DNA of 62,714 nucleotides from Deltaproteobacteria bacterium (GCA_002691205.1 NZHD01000050.1:1-62714); one strand, 5' to 3'. Shown: positions 26,896 through 36,073, counted from the stretch's first letter. The notes: generated by a model not told the origin, from the sequence alone. Program-made: numbers and translations.

Positions 26896-27870
26896 TTAGG
26901 GGCTCAATTGCGGAATTTTTAGCGTGGGAATAATATTTTTTGCGGCGTCGCCGAGAATGTCACGCTGCATTCGTGTAGAGCTCGCAAAGAAGGCCTCTCC
27001 AATTGCGCGGTCCATGACATGGGAACCGAGAAGGTCGAGGGCCCCTTGCGTGTTATAAACAGATTCTGCATAGACGCGTCGACGATCATCGGAGATAGCT
27101 TGAGGGCCCAGGAGTCGGCCGAGGTATTGCATCCAGAGGTTTTCGTCCCGCGCCTGGTGGGCCCCACTCACAACAACAATAAACGATTTTTTTTCTTTGG
27201 GTGTCATGGTCTGGATTTGGGCTGTCATCTCATAGTTAATGAGTTCAAGTTGAGATCGCGCGGCTTCAAGTGAGTTCTTAAGCAGGCTTGGGCCCAGTTT
27301 ACGAGCCCACGCGTCGATCCATTCTTGTGAGAGGCCTTTTTTTGAGCTGGCTCGTTGAATCAGCTCCCGGGCTGCGTCAAGCAGTTTGCGTTGGCGCCTC
27401 CTATCGGTCTCTGGGATGGCGCTTTGAGCGAGACTCGCTTCTACTGTCTCCACGTAGGGCGAGTACGCGGCTAAAGCCTGAGCGACCTTGGGTGCGGGGA
27501 CATGCCAACTCGCCACATAGAGCCCAAGGATTACATGCGAGACGTCTTTGAGTGCGGTGTAAGTGGGTGTGATGGAGGGGAGGCTCTCGGTGATTTGGCC
27601 GTGTCGAAGCACAAGGAGAGTCCGTGGCATGGCCAAGAAAGCCAGAGGCACTTCCTCGATGGCGCGGGTTCGGGCCGTGTCGTACTGGGTTATGAAGTTT
27701 TGGTCAGCTGTTTTTCCACCGACTAAGGCCCGGCTTGGGTCCGCTGAGGTGCAACCGATCATAGCCATTGCTGAAAGGCATAACGCGAAAGCCCAAAGAG
27801 CTTCAAGAGAGCAGCGAGGAGATGAATCAGTCATGGGCCTGAAGATGCCCCGGCTTTTTGCTTCTGTCAC
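26896..27870 (-). CDS. putative lipoprotein of unknown function
   Basis: A 324-residue protein I do not recognise. The N-terminus has a hydrophobic segment (ALWAFALCLSAMAM) ending in MIGC, a lipobox, so it is probably a lipoprotein. The rest is predicted helical, with alternating charged and Leu/Ala-rich stretches and no cysteines or obvious catalytic motif. Translation may start at the GTG at 27870 or at the in-frame ATG at 27834, and the second gives a more normal signal length. It lies 50 bases downstream of the acetyltransferase start on the same strand. Confidence 0.65.
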   Translation of the reverse strand: MTEAKSRGIFRPMTDSSPRCSLEALWAFALCLSAMAMIGCTSADPSRALVGGKTADQNFITQYDTARTRAIEEVPLAFLAMPRTLLVLRHGQITESLPSITPTYTALKDVSHVILGLYVASWHVPAPKVAQALAAYSPYVETVEASLAQSAIPETDRRRQRKLLDAARELIQRASSKKGLSQEWIDAWARKLGPSLLKNSLEAARSQLELINYEMTAQIQTMTPKEKKSFIVVVSGAHQARDENLWMQYLGRLLGPQAISDDRRRVYAESVYNTQGALDLLGSHVMDRAIGEAFFASSTRMQRDILGDAAKNIIPTLKIPQLSP

Positions 27871-27948
27871 ATCCAGCTCAAGTTTCGCCCCCGACGATCC
27901 ACCCTAGGGTGGGCACTGAAAAAGGGGCTTTTGAACAATCGAAATGCG

Positions 27949-28827
27949 CTAGATGCGCTCAGCCACCGCATACCGTTCGACGCCGTGTCTCTCATCCGTG
28001 TCCACGCCGGAAGTGATCTCCCAGCCGGTGTCTTTCACGTAGCTTGGCAAGTCTTCGCTCTCGACTGAAGACTTCCACGATTCTGCGACGAGGTTCGTAA
28101 GAAACGTGACCGTCTTGCTATAGCCAGGCTTGGCATGTGTGAATATAAACCGACTCCCCAAAGACGTACAGGCAGCAGCCTCGATCAGAAGTTCACGAAC
28201 CTCTTGATCCGTCAGGTATTGGAAAAGACCTTCTGCGACAATGACAGAACGCAGAGAAGGGCTCCAGTGGCGATTTTTGAGCAAGGTCTTTGAGAGAGAA
28301 GTCTCGCCAAGGTCGGCTGCGATTTGGAGCATGTTGGCCGGCTGCCCCTCAAGCGCAATGCCTTTGGCCTTTGCCGCAGACGTGGCTGGATGATCGAGTT
28401 CGATAAACTGTATAGAGGGGTACAGGGGAGCAAGCCTTAGGCATAGCGTATCGAAGCCAGCACCTGTAAAAAGGACTTGTTCCGCTCCATCTTTGATCGC
28501 CGCTTCCACTTTCTGTTGGACATAGATTTTGCGATATCCGAATCCCTCAAATTGCCCCGGCATCAAAAGTTCTTGCAATTTGTAAGCGCGAACCATCCAG
28601 GGCCCTTTGGATACACGCATCATGCGAGGCCCCATCCCCGGTTGCTCTGAGGCGACGAGTAAACGCTCGCTCATTTCTGAAAGGTCCTCAGGGAGTCGCT
28701 GCTGCCAATCGTCTTTGGCACTAAGTGCGACGAGGTTATGAGCTACTTTCAGGGCTGTCTGGCTGACTCGTCCCTGCTTCATGATCGTCGGCCGAAATGC
28801 ATGCTGGCAGAGTAGATTGAACGCCAT
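27949..28827 (-). CDS. SAM-dependent methyltransferase, leucine carboxyl methyltransferase-like
   Basis: The 292-residue protein has the class I methyltransferase fold of the LCM/TIGR00027 group. EQVLFTGAGFDTLCLRL is the SAM-binding glycine motif, QFIELDHPATSAAK the acidic loop after strand 2, and SVIVAEGLFQYLTDQEV the later strand-helix. In this group the usual motif reads GAGxDTxxxR, as here. Some members methylate polyketide or other carboxylates. The N-terminal 70 residues are helical. No Shine-Dalgarno is evident. The neighbour lipoprotein gene is 78 bases downstream. Confidence 0.83.
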   Translation of the reverse strand: MAFNLLCQHAFRPTIMKQGRVSQTALKVAHNLVALSAKDDWQQRLPEDLSEMSERLLVASEQPGMGPRMMRVSKGPWMVRAYKLQELLMPGQFEGFGYRKIYVQQKVEAAIKDGAEQVLFTGAGFDTLCLRLAPLYPSIQFIELDHPATSAAKAKGIALEGQPANMLQIAADLGETSLSKTLLKNRHWSPSLRSVIVAEGLFQYLTDQEVRELLIEAAACTSLGSRFIFTHAKPGYSKTVTFLTNLVAESWKSSVESEDLPSYVKDTGWEITSGVDTDERHGVERYAVAERI

Positions 28828-29462
28828 GACACCATAAAGAGATCTGAGCTTTTGGCGAAATAATCAAAGCGGTCGGTCGCGAGCGAGCGGATTGAAGATT
28901 CTGTCATTTAGCATCCACAAGTGATGTATGAGGAAAGGTGATCACAGCGCGTAGCTTTTCGTTTTGGATGTTCATACAGACTCCGACGAATATAACCCTA
29001 TGAAATCTATCCTTTGGAGAACTTCTCGTCAATTCGCTCATAAGGAAGCCATAGAACACTTGATCATTTTTACGTTGACAGTCACGTGCTTAACGATCGA
29101 TCAGGCTTGGGGCTGAGTCTTGTTGAATGGGACTCAAATTGCTTTGAAATGTTTCAAGGCAAGATCCGGCTCTTCCATCATCGACTCTAGATTTTTTGTT
29201 TTATCCACGTTCGCTGTTTGAGGATAGGGAAACGCAACGGCAAGGAAATCGAAAAATGCCAGAACTTCTCCTGGCTCTGTGATTGAGTCCGCCGGGTGTC
29301 TGCTTCTGCGCGACTCCGTTTAGCTTGAGAGACCCCGGTGGAGGTTGGGCAGGACTAAAATGTTTTGATTTTTAGCGCTTTGGATATGCAGGAAGGATAG
29401 AGAGAGGTGTAGAATAGCCAGAGTGACCGGTAGATATTGACCTAGGCCCGAGGAGACCACAT
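28828..29462. other. 635-base divergent intergenic region
   Basis: This long gap separates the methyltransferase and Coq4-like genes. It contains a near-perfect 24-base palindrome at 29139-29162 and a 38-codon open frame at 29000-29116 that I do not call. The right end has GAGGAG before the Coq4-like ATG. Confidence 0.4.
29139..29162. promoter_or_regulatory. near-perfect 24-base palindrome
   Basis: TTGCTTTGAAA and TTTCAAGGCAA flank a central TG and match at 10 of 11 arm positions. It lies about 300 bases from each of the divergent genes. A dimeric regulator site is the simplest reading. As RNA it would be almost fully paired with no proper loop. Confidence 0.35.
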
Positions 29463-30134
29463 ATGACGCATCCGCGATTCCCGGATCTCGACCCAGAGCT
29501 CGTGGCCAGTCTACTTGAGTCCCTAGCCAGCTTGGACCCGCGTGCATCGGTGCCCTTGGCACATACTTACATGCGTGTTGGGGATGAGGAAGCCTTGAAG
29601 GGGTTCGATCAAATGTCTCTGACGAGCCCTGCCTCAGAGGGAATGCTGAAAGATCGCTATCTCAGTCCGAACCCAGACCGGACGTATCTTGAATCCCTTC
29701 CCGAAGGAACACTTGGTCGAGAGTTTGAGCGTTACCTGGCCGATAATGATTTGGATGCAAATCTCCTTCGCGAGTCGGCTTTTATCGAAGCCCACCGCCA
29801 GCGGGGAGAAGAGGTGGGATACCTCGCCGAACGAGGCTTTCAACTCCATGATTTATTTCATGTTCTGACGGGGTATGACACTACGCCTCTGGGCGAGGTC
29901 CGAGTGGTGAGCTTTACAGTGGCTCAGGTGCCGGCTCCATACCCCGCCATGATCATCGCTAGCCGGCCGCTTCAAATGGTTCTTTATAAGCCCGAACTGC
30001 TGCCCGCTGTGATGGACGCGATCACCGATGGCTGGGCGCTTGGTCGTCGAGCGAAGTCTCTGATCGATGTCCACTGGGAGGAGTACTGGGAACAGCCGTT
30101 ATTTGAACTGCGAAAGAAGTATGATCTGGCTTAG
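29463..30134 (+). CDS. Coq4-family protein (ubiquinone biosynthesis homologue)
   Basis: The 223-residue protein carries the Coq4 metal-binding signature HDxxHx11E exactly: HDLFHVLTGY, then 6 residues, ending with the Glu of LGE. This is followed by VVSFTVAQVPAPYPAMIIA, also typical of Coq4. In eukaryotes Coq4 is a membrane-associated member of the ubiquinone complex, reported to act in oxidative decarboxylation of the ring. In bacteria its role is less clear. AGGAG at 29451-29455 supports the ATG. The gene is 78 bases before yghU on the same strand, so co-transcription is possible. Confidence 0.85.
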   Translation: MTHPRFPDLDPELVASLLESLASLDPRASVPLAHTYMRVGDEEALKGFDQMSLTSPASEGMLKDRYLSPNPDRTYLESLPEGTLGREFERYLADNDLDANLLRESAFIEAHRQRGEEVGYLAERGFQLHDLFHVLTGYDTTPLGEVRVVSFTVAQVPAPYPAMIIASRPLQMVLYKPELLPAVMDAITDGWALGRRAKSLIDVHWEEYWEQPLFELRKKYDLA

Positions 30135-30212
30135 AGACGGGACCAGTTTCTATTCTACATATCGAAGCTTGAAATCTAAGAGCCGGAGATTCGGCCTTTG
30201 AAAGGAAGTTCC

Positions 30213-31073
30213 ATGAGTGATCCTACCTACAGCCCTCCTAAAGTTTGGAAATGGGATACCGAAAGCGGCGGACGTTTCTCAAAGATCAACCGGCCTGTTG
30301 CAGGCGCGCTAGAGGAGAAAGAGCTGCCCACCGGGGAACACCCTTTGCAACTTTATTCATTGGGAACGCCCAATGGCGTAAAGGTCACGGTTTTGCTGGA
30401 AGAGATTTTGGCACTGGGTCATCAGGAGGCCGAATATGATGCGTATCTAATTAACATCGGGGAGGGGGATCAGTTTGGCAGCGGGTTCGTGGCGGCGAAT
30501 CCGAATTCAAAGATTCCGGCTCTGGTCGATCGCAGCACTTCGCCGGCTACTCGCGTGTTTGAGTCCGGGGCGATCTTGATGTATCTGGCCGAAAAATTTG
30601 ATGCATTCCTGCCTCAAGAGCCTTCAGCGCGCGCCGAGGTCTTCTCTTGGCTTTTTTGGCAAATGGGGAGCACACCTTACCTTGGCGGAGGCTTTGGGCA
30701 CTTCTATGCATACGCCCCGGAGAAGTACGAGTACCCCATCGATCGATTTGCCATGGAGGTCAAGCGTCAACTCGATGTGCTTGACCGTAATCTTGCGGAT
30801 CGGCGCTTTCTGAGTGGGGACGAGTACACCATCGCCGATATCGCTACGTGTCCTTGGTATGGGAGCCTTGTTTTGCACGACCTGTATAACGCTGAGGTTT
30901 TTCTTGAAACTAAGACGTATTTGAATGTGGTTCGCTGGGCCACTGAGGTTGAAGCTCGGCCGGGCTATCAGCGGGGCCAGCGAGTGAATCGGCCTTGGGC
31001 CCCTGACGGCCAGGGCCTGGCCGAGCGTCATAGTGCCAGTGATTTTGATAGCCCGGAGAGCCCGAAGAGCTGA
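30213..31073 (+). CDS. yghU: YghU-like glutathione-dependent disulfide-bond oxidoreductase
   Basis: The 286-residue GST-fold protein matches E. coli YghU over its length: KVWKWDTESGGRFSKINRP at the N-terminus, HPLQLYSLGTPNGVKVTVLL at the first strand, and YLINIGEGDQFGSGFVAANP, a hallmark of the Nu class. These enzymes bind two glutathione molecules and reduce disulfides or peroxides. The ATG at 30213 is preferred over a TTG 15 bases earlier, because AAGGAAG (30202-30208) lies between them at good spacing. It follows the Coq4-like gene on the same strand. Confidence 0.92.
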   Translation: MSDPTYSPPKVWKWDTESGGRFSKINRPVAGALEEKELPTGEHPLQLYSLGTPNGVKVTVLLEEILALGHQEAEYDAYLINIGEGDQFGSGFVAANPNSKIPALVDRSTSPATRVFESGAILMYLAEKFDAFLPQEPSARAEVFSWLFWQMGSTPYLGGGFGHFYAYAPEKYEYPIDRFAMEVKRQLDVLDRNLADRRFLSGDEYTIADIATCPWYGSLVLHDLYNAEVFLETKTYLNVVRWATEVEARPGYQRGQRVNRPWAPDGQGLAERHSASDFDSPESPKS

Positions 31074-31140
31074 GCCGCATGTGAGGGAGGTCAATCTTCG
31101 ACTCTCGGATTAGGGCGCTCGTTTTTCAGCTGAACTCGAA

Positions 31141-32337
31141 TCAGTCTTGGTCGAAGAGGGCATGGCCGGGGAGCGTTTCGCGTAAAGCGTTGGCCTCGGC
31201 TTCAGGCAGTTGATGCCAGCTTTCACAGAGGTCTCGCCATACTCGGACTTGGAATGTTTTGATCACTGATCGAAAGGGATGACCGAGGAGCTGCCCCGTG
31301 TAGAGGCTTCGATTTTGATCGAAGGCCGCCTCATTGAAGAGTTGTTCACCTTGAGAGATGGCCTCAATCCATGCCGCTTCGTTCTGTTTCATGAGGGGGG
31401 TGAAGGTTTGCATGATGATGGAGAGCAGGGGGGCTATCGCCTGGGATAAATAGAGAGCTCCTCCGGGTCGAGGCGTCTTTCGATCCCTAATCTCGACCAG
31501 CCACGCGTAGGTTTGAGGGGCTCTTTGCCTTAGTGTGCGGGCGGCGCTCGGGTCTATGAGGTTCATGCTCAGTTGACCATATGCGCTGGCGTCCGCGATG
31601 CTGAAGCGGTCGCCGAGAATGTACGGTTGTCTTTCGAGGAGGTGTTCCATGGCGTCGAGATACGCATGCCACGATTCAAAGAGGAGGTCGTGTGTCGGCG
31701 GAAATCCAGTCCGAGAGGGCGGGACACGCGCTGCTTCCACCGGTGCGCGGTATCCCTTCGGTGCCACGCTGAAGAGATACGGACACCTTCGGACCTGGCG
31801 CCGGGGTAGGTTCGTGCGAATCAAAGGGGCGATGGCGGGGGTCACGAGCCGCGACATCTCTTTGGCGGTGTATTCACCCATTGCAGTGTCTGAGGCCGAC
31901 CCAACCCAACGTAGATGGTGAACCATATAGAGGCCGTATTCGTCGAAGGCTTCGTCGATGAGCTGGGCCAGAAAGCCCAGCCTAGGCTCCACCGGAAAGA
32001 GCGGGGCCTGATCCGAGTTTGATTCATCGTCCAAACGACGGGCGAGGGCACTTGAATCGTAATGGAAGCTTTGGCCATCTGGACTAAAAAAAGGAACAGA
32101 AGGGTACTCGTCTAGATCCGGATCTATTTTTGGGTAGCGCTCGACTCGTCGTTGACGCTTTGCCTTCTCGAGCCTGAATGCGATCCGTAGATTTTCGGTC
32201 CAGCTCCCTTGCCCGGGCAAGCGCTTGAAGGGTCGCTCGTGGTAACGCAGGATAGATTCAAGCTTCAACAGAAAGGGCGAGGCTTCTACTCCCCATACAA
32301 TCGCTTTGGTGCTCGATTCTGGGGTAGAATTCCGCAT
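31141..32337 (-). CDS. long GST-like protein, second gene of a coupled pair
   Basis: With the ATG at 32337 the protein is 398 residues, longer than the usual 200-290 of GSTs. The N-terminal domain has VWGVEASPFLLKLESILRY and YPSVPFFSPDG, with YDSSALARRL at the gamma-Glu-binding position. A charged insert lies between about residues 45 and 80. The helical domain has YILGDRFSIADASAYGQLS. The last 90 residues extend beyond the GST fold, as in the neighbouring and 50-kb paralogues. The ATG overlaps the upstream stop by one base (TGATG), indicating translational coupling. The substrate is unknown. Confidence 0.75.
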   Translation of the reverse strand: MRNSTPESSTKAIVWGVEASPFLLKLESILRYHERPFKRLPGQGSWTENLRIAFRLEKAKRQRRVERYPKIDPDLDEYPSVPFFSPDGQSFHYDSSALARRLDDESNSDQAPLFPVEPRLGFLAQLIDEAFDEYGLYMVHHLRWVGSASDTAMGEYTAKEMSRLVTPAIAPLIRTNLPRRQVRRCPYLFSVAPKGYRAPVEAARVPPSRTGFPPTHDLLFESWHAYLDAMEHLLERQPYILGDRFSIADASAYGQLSMNLIDPSAARTLRQRAPQTYAWLVEIRDRKTPRPGGALYLSQAIAPLLSIIMQTFTPLMKQNEAAWIEAISQGEQLFNEAAFDQNRSLYTGQLLGHPFRSVIKTFQVRVWRDLCESWHQLPEAEANALRETLPGHALFDQD

Positions 32338-33368
32338 CAGTCTTGGTCTCGGAGAGGACCGAGGCACTCATGTCGATCAAGGATCGGGTCGATTTCGTCG
32401 CGGGCCTCATCCGAAAGGTTCGCATAGTGGCGGCGCAATTCGGCCAAGCACCTCACCTGATACTTGAAGGGGGTGCCTATGTACTCGAGCCCATGAGCCT
32501 CGATGCGCACCTTTGATGACTCTGCTCTGATGGCCCGGTGGTTGGCGACTAGGAAGGGGAGGTAGGCTTGCCCGGCCAAGTCGAGAAGGCTCGCCACTGC
32601 CTTTGAGCGGGGCTCGGATCTGTCTCGCCACTCTCCTTCGAGGCCCGAAAGGTCATGTACGTGATGAGTCCAGCGCAGGGAGTAGGGTGCCCGTTCTTGA
32701 CAAGGCTTAAGGGCGGCTAGGTCCAGGGTGAACTGACAGATCTGTCCGAAGAGAGCGAAATCCGCATTTGACGGTCGCGAGCCAAAAAGAAAGGGTTGAG
32801 CGGTTACGTGGGGCTCGAGTGCATCGAGCACGCTATCGCCGATGTGCATGAGCATAGGCAGATTGTTTTGGGTGCAGCCTACAAGTTCGTTTCTTTCGAC
32901 TTGTCGTGTTTCAAAAGCCTGACCAGCTTGCTCGATGCGTTCGAGGCCGCTCCCGAAGTACTGATCGAAGGCGATAAGATTGCCTGTCCACTCGGTATGC
33001 TCGGGGAAGGCCCAGCGGTACGCGTACATGGCCTTGGATAACCATTCGTCGGCTAAGTCCTCGATGAGCGCAGACAGGAAAGCATCCGTTTCCAGGGAGG
33101 GGATGATCGAACGATCCGGATGCCGATTTTCCAGGTCCAGAATCAGAGGAGTCGAGTCATTATGAAAGCTTCCATCTGGATATTCAAGAACGGGCATCAC
33201 AGGGACACGCACCTTTGAAAATGCTTGTTGCCATTCATGCATACGGCTCATCATGAGGTGCGGAATTCGGCGATACCGCAGCACTGCCCTTACCTTCATT
33301 GAATACGGCGATCCAAGATGCGCATACAGACGGTAGTATTCGGGATTGGCACGCGGCACATTTTTCAT
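32337..33368 (-). CDS. long GST-like protein, first gene of a coupled pair
   Basis: The 343-residue protein has a thioredoxin-like domain (LYAHLGSPYSMKVRAVLRY, RVPVMPVLEYPDG, NDSTPLILDLENRHP). Its helical domain contains PFLFGSRPSNADFALFGQ. A C-terminal extension (about 265-343) includes LAGQAYLPFLVANH and GTPFKYQVRCLAELRRHY. The extension is clearly related to the end of the protein at 50461-51570. It shares the LRY signature after the first helix with its paralogues. It is translationally coupled to the next gene (TGATG at 32335-32339) and divergent from the HAD gene. The role is presumed glutathione-dependent. Confidence 0.8.
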   Translation of the reverse strand: MKNVPRANPEYYRLYAHLGSPYSMKVRAVLRYRRIPHLMMSRMHEWQQAFSKVRVPVMPVLEYPDGSFHNDSTPLILDLENRHPDRSIIPSLETDAFLSALIEDLADEWLSKAMYAYRWAFPEHTEWTGNLIAFDQYFGSGLERIEQAGQAFETRQVERNELVGCTQNNLPMLMHIGDSVLDALEPHVTAQPFLFGSRPSNADFALFGQICQFTLDLAALKPCQERAPYSLRWTHHVHDLSGLEGEWRDRSEPRSKAVASLLDLAGQAYLPFLVANHRAIRAESSKVRIEAHGLEYIGTPFKYQVRCLAELRRHYANLSDEARDEIDPILDRHECLGPLRDQD

Positions 33369-33862
33369 GGATCACTGTTCTCCGTTGGCTGGCGCATAGA
33401 ACTCAGTTTGGGGTGGGGGAGGGCTTTTTGGAAATACGAACATTTGACGCGGTCGAGATTACTTTGGACTCAAGACCGAAGTCCGTCGCGAAGTTGAGTT
33501 CGGTGTGTTGGGCTATCGCATGGCAAACATGAATCCTTTTGAGTCAGGCCGCAAGCCTCTCGTGAGCACCCGTGTTTCAGGCCATGCCTATGTCCCTTTG
33601 AATCACGAGTCTAGGGCAGTCTGCGAGAGCCAAGCGCGTGCCTGTGGACGCAGTCTCTGTTTAAAACTTGAAGTCAGCTTACTTTGAATTGAAGATTCTA
33701 AAAGCTCAGAAGGTTTTCCGAGTTGTGATTTAATCGATAGGTGATTTAGGCGGACCATCGAGCTACCCGGGGGAAATGCTTTGTAGGTATCCTAGATGGC
33801 GTAACGGATGGTGAGTCCTCATTTGGGCCACCCGGCGGGCGAGTCGCTACCCTCGGCACGTC
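33369..33862. other. 494-base divergent intergenic region
   Basis: The gap separates the long GST pair from the HAD gene. An open stretch of about 78 codons ends at 33687, but it has no recognisable domain and no ribosome binding site, so it is not called. I see no strong repeat. Confidence 0.35.
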
Positions 33863-34465
33863 ATGCAAACGAAAGCAGTTCTTTTCGACCTCGGCGGTGT
33901 TTTGATCAAGCTCGGCGGAGTTGGTCAATTGGGACAATTTATAGGCGTTACCGATGAAGCCGAGATTTGGCGCCGATGGCTAACATCAGACTGGGTGAGG
34001 CGATATGAGCGAGGTTTTTGCACGCGGACAGAGTTTGCTCACGGCATGGTTGAGGAACATGGGCTCGCGATGAGCCCCCAATCGTTTTTGCAGGCTTTTG
34101 GTCGCTGGCCGCTTGGTCTTCTTCCGGGAGCTGAAGATCTCGTGAGATCGATTGACTCTGGTCTGTTTGTATCTTGCCTCAGTAACACGAATGAATTTCA
34201 TTGGACTGAGCAAAAGGGGGCAGATCGAGTGCATCGGCTTTTTTCTCGACCCTTTCTTTCTCATGTTATCGGGCTTGTTAAACCCGATCGAGAGATATTT
34301 GATTTTGTGGCACGCGAAATCGAATGCGAGCCCTCTGAGATCTTTTTCCTTGATGACAACGTCATTAATATTGAGGGTGCCCGGAGGGCTGGCTGGGAGG
34401 CAGAGTGTGCCGTGGGTGTCGAGGAAAGTCAGAGAATCTTGAGGCAAAGAGGCATGGTGGTCTGA
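33863..34465 (+). CDS. HAD-superfamily hydrolase (subfamily IA)
   Basis: The 200-residue protein has all four HAD motifs: I, VLFDLGGVL with the nucleophile Asp; II, SCLSNTN; III, the Lys of GLVKPDREIF; IV, IFFLDDNVINI. FDLGGVL, with Gly in place of the second Asp, is normal for the YihX-like IA-v3 branch, which dephosphorylates small sugar or organic phosphates. A helical cap lies between motifs I and II. It is a stand-alone gene. Confidence 0.88.
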   Translation: MQTKAVLFDLGGVLIKLGGVGQLGQFIGVTDEAEIWRRWLTSDWVRRYERGFCTRTEFAHGMVEEHGLAMSPQSFLQAFGRWPLGLLPGAEDLVRSIDSGLFVSCLSNTNEFHWTEQKGADRVHRLFSRPFLSHVIGLVKPDREIFDFVAREIECEPSEIFFLDDNVINIEGARRAGWEAECAVGVEESQRILRQRGMVV

Positions 34466-34700
34466 CTGCGTCTGTCGAGAGGCTTAGGTCGGTGTGTAAG
34501 TCGGGACGGAGATGCTTAACACTTCAAGGAAGTGAAGACAGAGCCCCTGCTCGTGTTGGGGTGTCATCCCGATGATTCGGAGCTTTCGTCAGAAGATTCT
34601 CTCGACCGAATTTTTTTAGAATATATCGAGAAAAAGTAGACTTCAGGTATGAGCAGTTTCTGGGCGAACTCACGGTAAAGTAACTCCGTCGACGTGATCT

Positions 34701-35870
34701 CTAGGTCCTGATGGCCTGCAGAGCTTTTATCCGACTTCCAAACTCCTTCTCAAAAGTATGCGCCAAAGCAAATTCTCGGCTTTGCCGTGAGAAGTCTATA
34801 AGCCGTTGTCGATCGGAAAGTAATTTTTCAATTTTGTTGGCTAGGTCCTTGGGCTGTTTCCTTGTTGTGATCACTCCGTTGTTGGCGAATCGTGCAAAAT
34901 TTTTCCACATTCGATTGTTATAACCGGCAATCGGAAGGCCTGAGCCTGAGGCCTCAAGGTACGTACACGATGGATCGTCTTGAACGTGACAACAGACGAA
35001 GAGATCGCTGTCGTGCGAGCGCTCGATGAGTTCGGGGTACGGAATCGCATCATTGACGCGTATGTTATCTCCGCCGCCTGACGTCTCGACACGCCTTCTC
35101 ATTTCCTCTGCTTGTGCACCTTTGCCGAATAGATCGAGCTCAAAACGAACCCCTCTACGATTCAGTTCGATTCCTACTTCTACGACATCGAGAGCTCCCT
35201 TGATGGCTTCGTAGCGACCGCTGTAGATTAGGCGAGCCTTTCTTCCCTTGGCGAAGTCCTCTAGTCGGGCTTCGAGCCGATCTAAATTGATGATCAGATT
35301 CTCGGTCATTCTAGAGTCTAGGTATAATAGGCAATTATCATTTAGATACTTTGTTTGATAGTACATCGGGTATCCGTTGCAGTGCACGGAATGAGCATGT
35401 CGATGCATCCTGCTCTCGCCTAGGAAGCGGAGGAGAGTCTTTGCCGTGCGCGCTGATCGACGCAGCGTGCCTTCGACGGCAAGGCGAGATATTTGAATCT
35501 GTGTCGCTAGATTGAATTCAGCTATCGCAACGTGAGCCTTATTCAGTTTTTGAGTATGGGTATGGATCTCAAAGCCAGTTCCGTAAACGAGCGTCGATTT
35601 TTGGACGAGTTTTCGCACTCTCTCTGTTTCGCTGGAGTCGAGTACGTAGCTGTCATCGCATTTAAGGGGCTCGACCGCATAGGTTAATTCATCGAGAGGG
35701 ACGGCGATCAAGTCCATCATTTTTGACGGATCTTCGAGAACTGGGGCGATCATTGTGATTTTGATCGAGAGTTGCTGCGCGAAAAGGCAATTCCCAGAAT
35801 GGACTTTTCGGTCGATCCAAAGGTTGGAGCCCTCGATATAGCAAGGGCTGTAGATCACCAGGATCATCAT
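34701..35870 (-). CDS. glycosyltransferase family 1/4-like
   Basis: The 389-residue GT-B-type protein has RLIYSGRYEAIKGALDVVEV in the C-terminal Rossmann domain, then GVRFELDLFGKGAQAEEM, IPYPELIERSHDSDLFVCCH and TYLEASGSGLPIAGYNN. The last segment is the donor-binding E-x7-E-like region, with the first Glu clear and the second weak. It transfers a sugar from a nucleotide-activated donor, probably to a polysaccharide or lipid. The ATG at 35870 has GGAGAG 5 bases upstream. Lower sequence regularity in the N-terminal half suggests acceptor diversity. No neighbouring polysaccharide genes are seen. Confidence 0.82.
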   Translation of the reverse strand: MMILVIYSPCYIEGSNLWIDRKVHSGNCLFAQQLSIKITMIAPVLEDPSKMMDLIAVPLDELTYAVEPLKCDDSYVLDSSETERVRKLVQKSTLVYGTGFEIHTHTQKLNKAHVAIAEFNLATQIQISRLAVEGTLRRSARTAKTLLRFLGESRMHRHAHSVHCNGYPMYYQTKYLNDNCLLYLDSRMTENLIINLDRLEARLEDFAKGRKARLIYSGRYEAIKGALDVVEVGIELNRRGVRFELDLFGKGAQAEEMRRRVETSGGGDNIRVNDAIPYPELIERSHDSDLFVCCHVQDDPSCTYLEASGSGLPIAGYNNRMWKNFARFANNGVITTRKQPKDLANKIEKLLSDRQRLIDFSRQSREFALAHTFEKEFGSRIKALQAIRT

Positions 35871-35950
35871 GGATACTCTCCGATTAATTTTGCCACAATT
35901 TCAACGGCCTGTAGTTTACCACCGTCACTGTTCTTGACGAAGTGCTATCG

Positions 35951-35973
35951 ATGAAATCTTAGATTTCATTTTT
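35951..35973. promoter_or_regulatory. 19-base palindrome followed by a T-run
   Basis: ATGAAATCT (35951-35959), one central T and AGATTTCAT (35961-35969) form a perfect inverted repeat, followed by TTTT. It lies 81 bases upstream of the glycosyltransferase start. An operator is likelier than a terminator, as no plus-strand gene lies upstream. Confidence 0.4.
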
Positions 35974-36073
35974 CCGTACACAGTGTAGACATGGATGTTG
36001 CAAAAAGGCGAGATTTCTGAATTGACGTTATTTTTGACCCCCAGCGGAGATGGAGCGTCTTTGAGTATCTGTT

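Noticed and set aside
29000..29116. 38-codon open frame starting MKSILWRTS with a hydrophobic middle
   Set aside because: No Shine-Dalgarno, no recognised homologue and a composition that could arise by chance.
33449..33687. 78-codon open stretch between the GST pair and the HAD gene
   Set aside because: No ribosome binding site, ambiguous start and no recognised domain.
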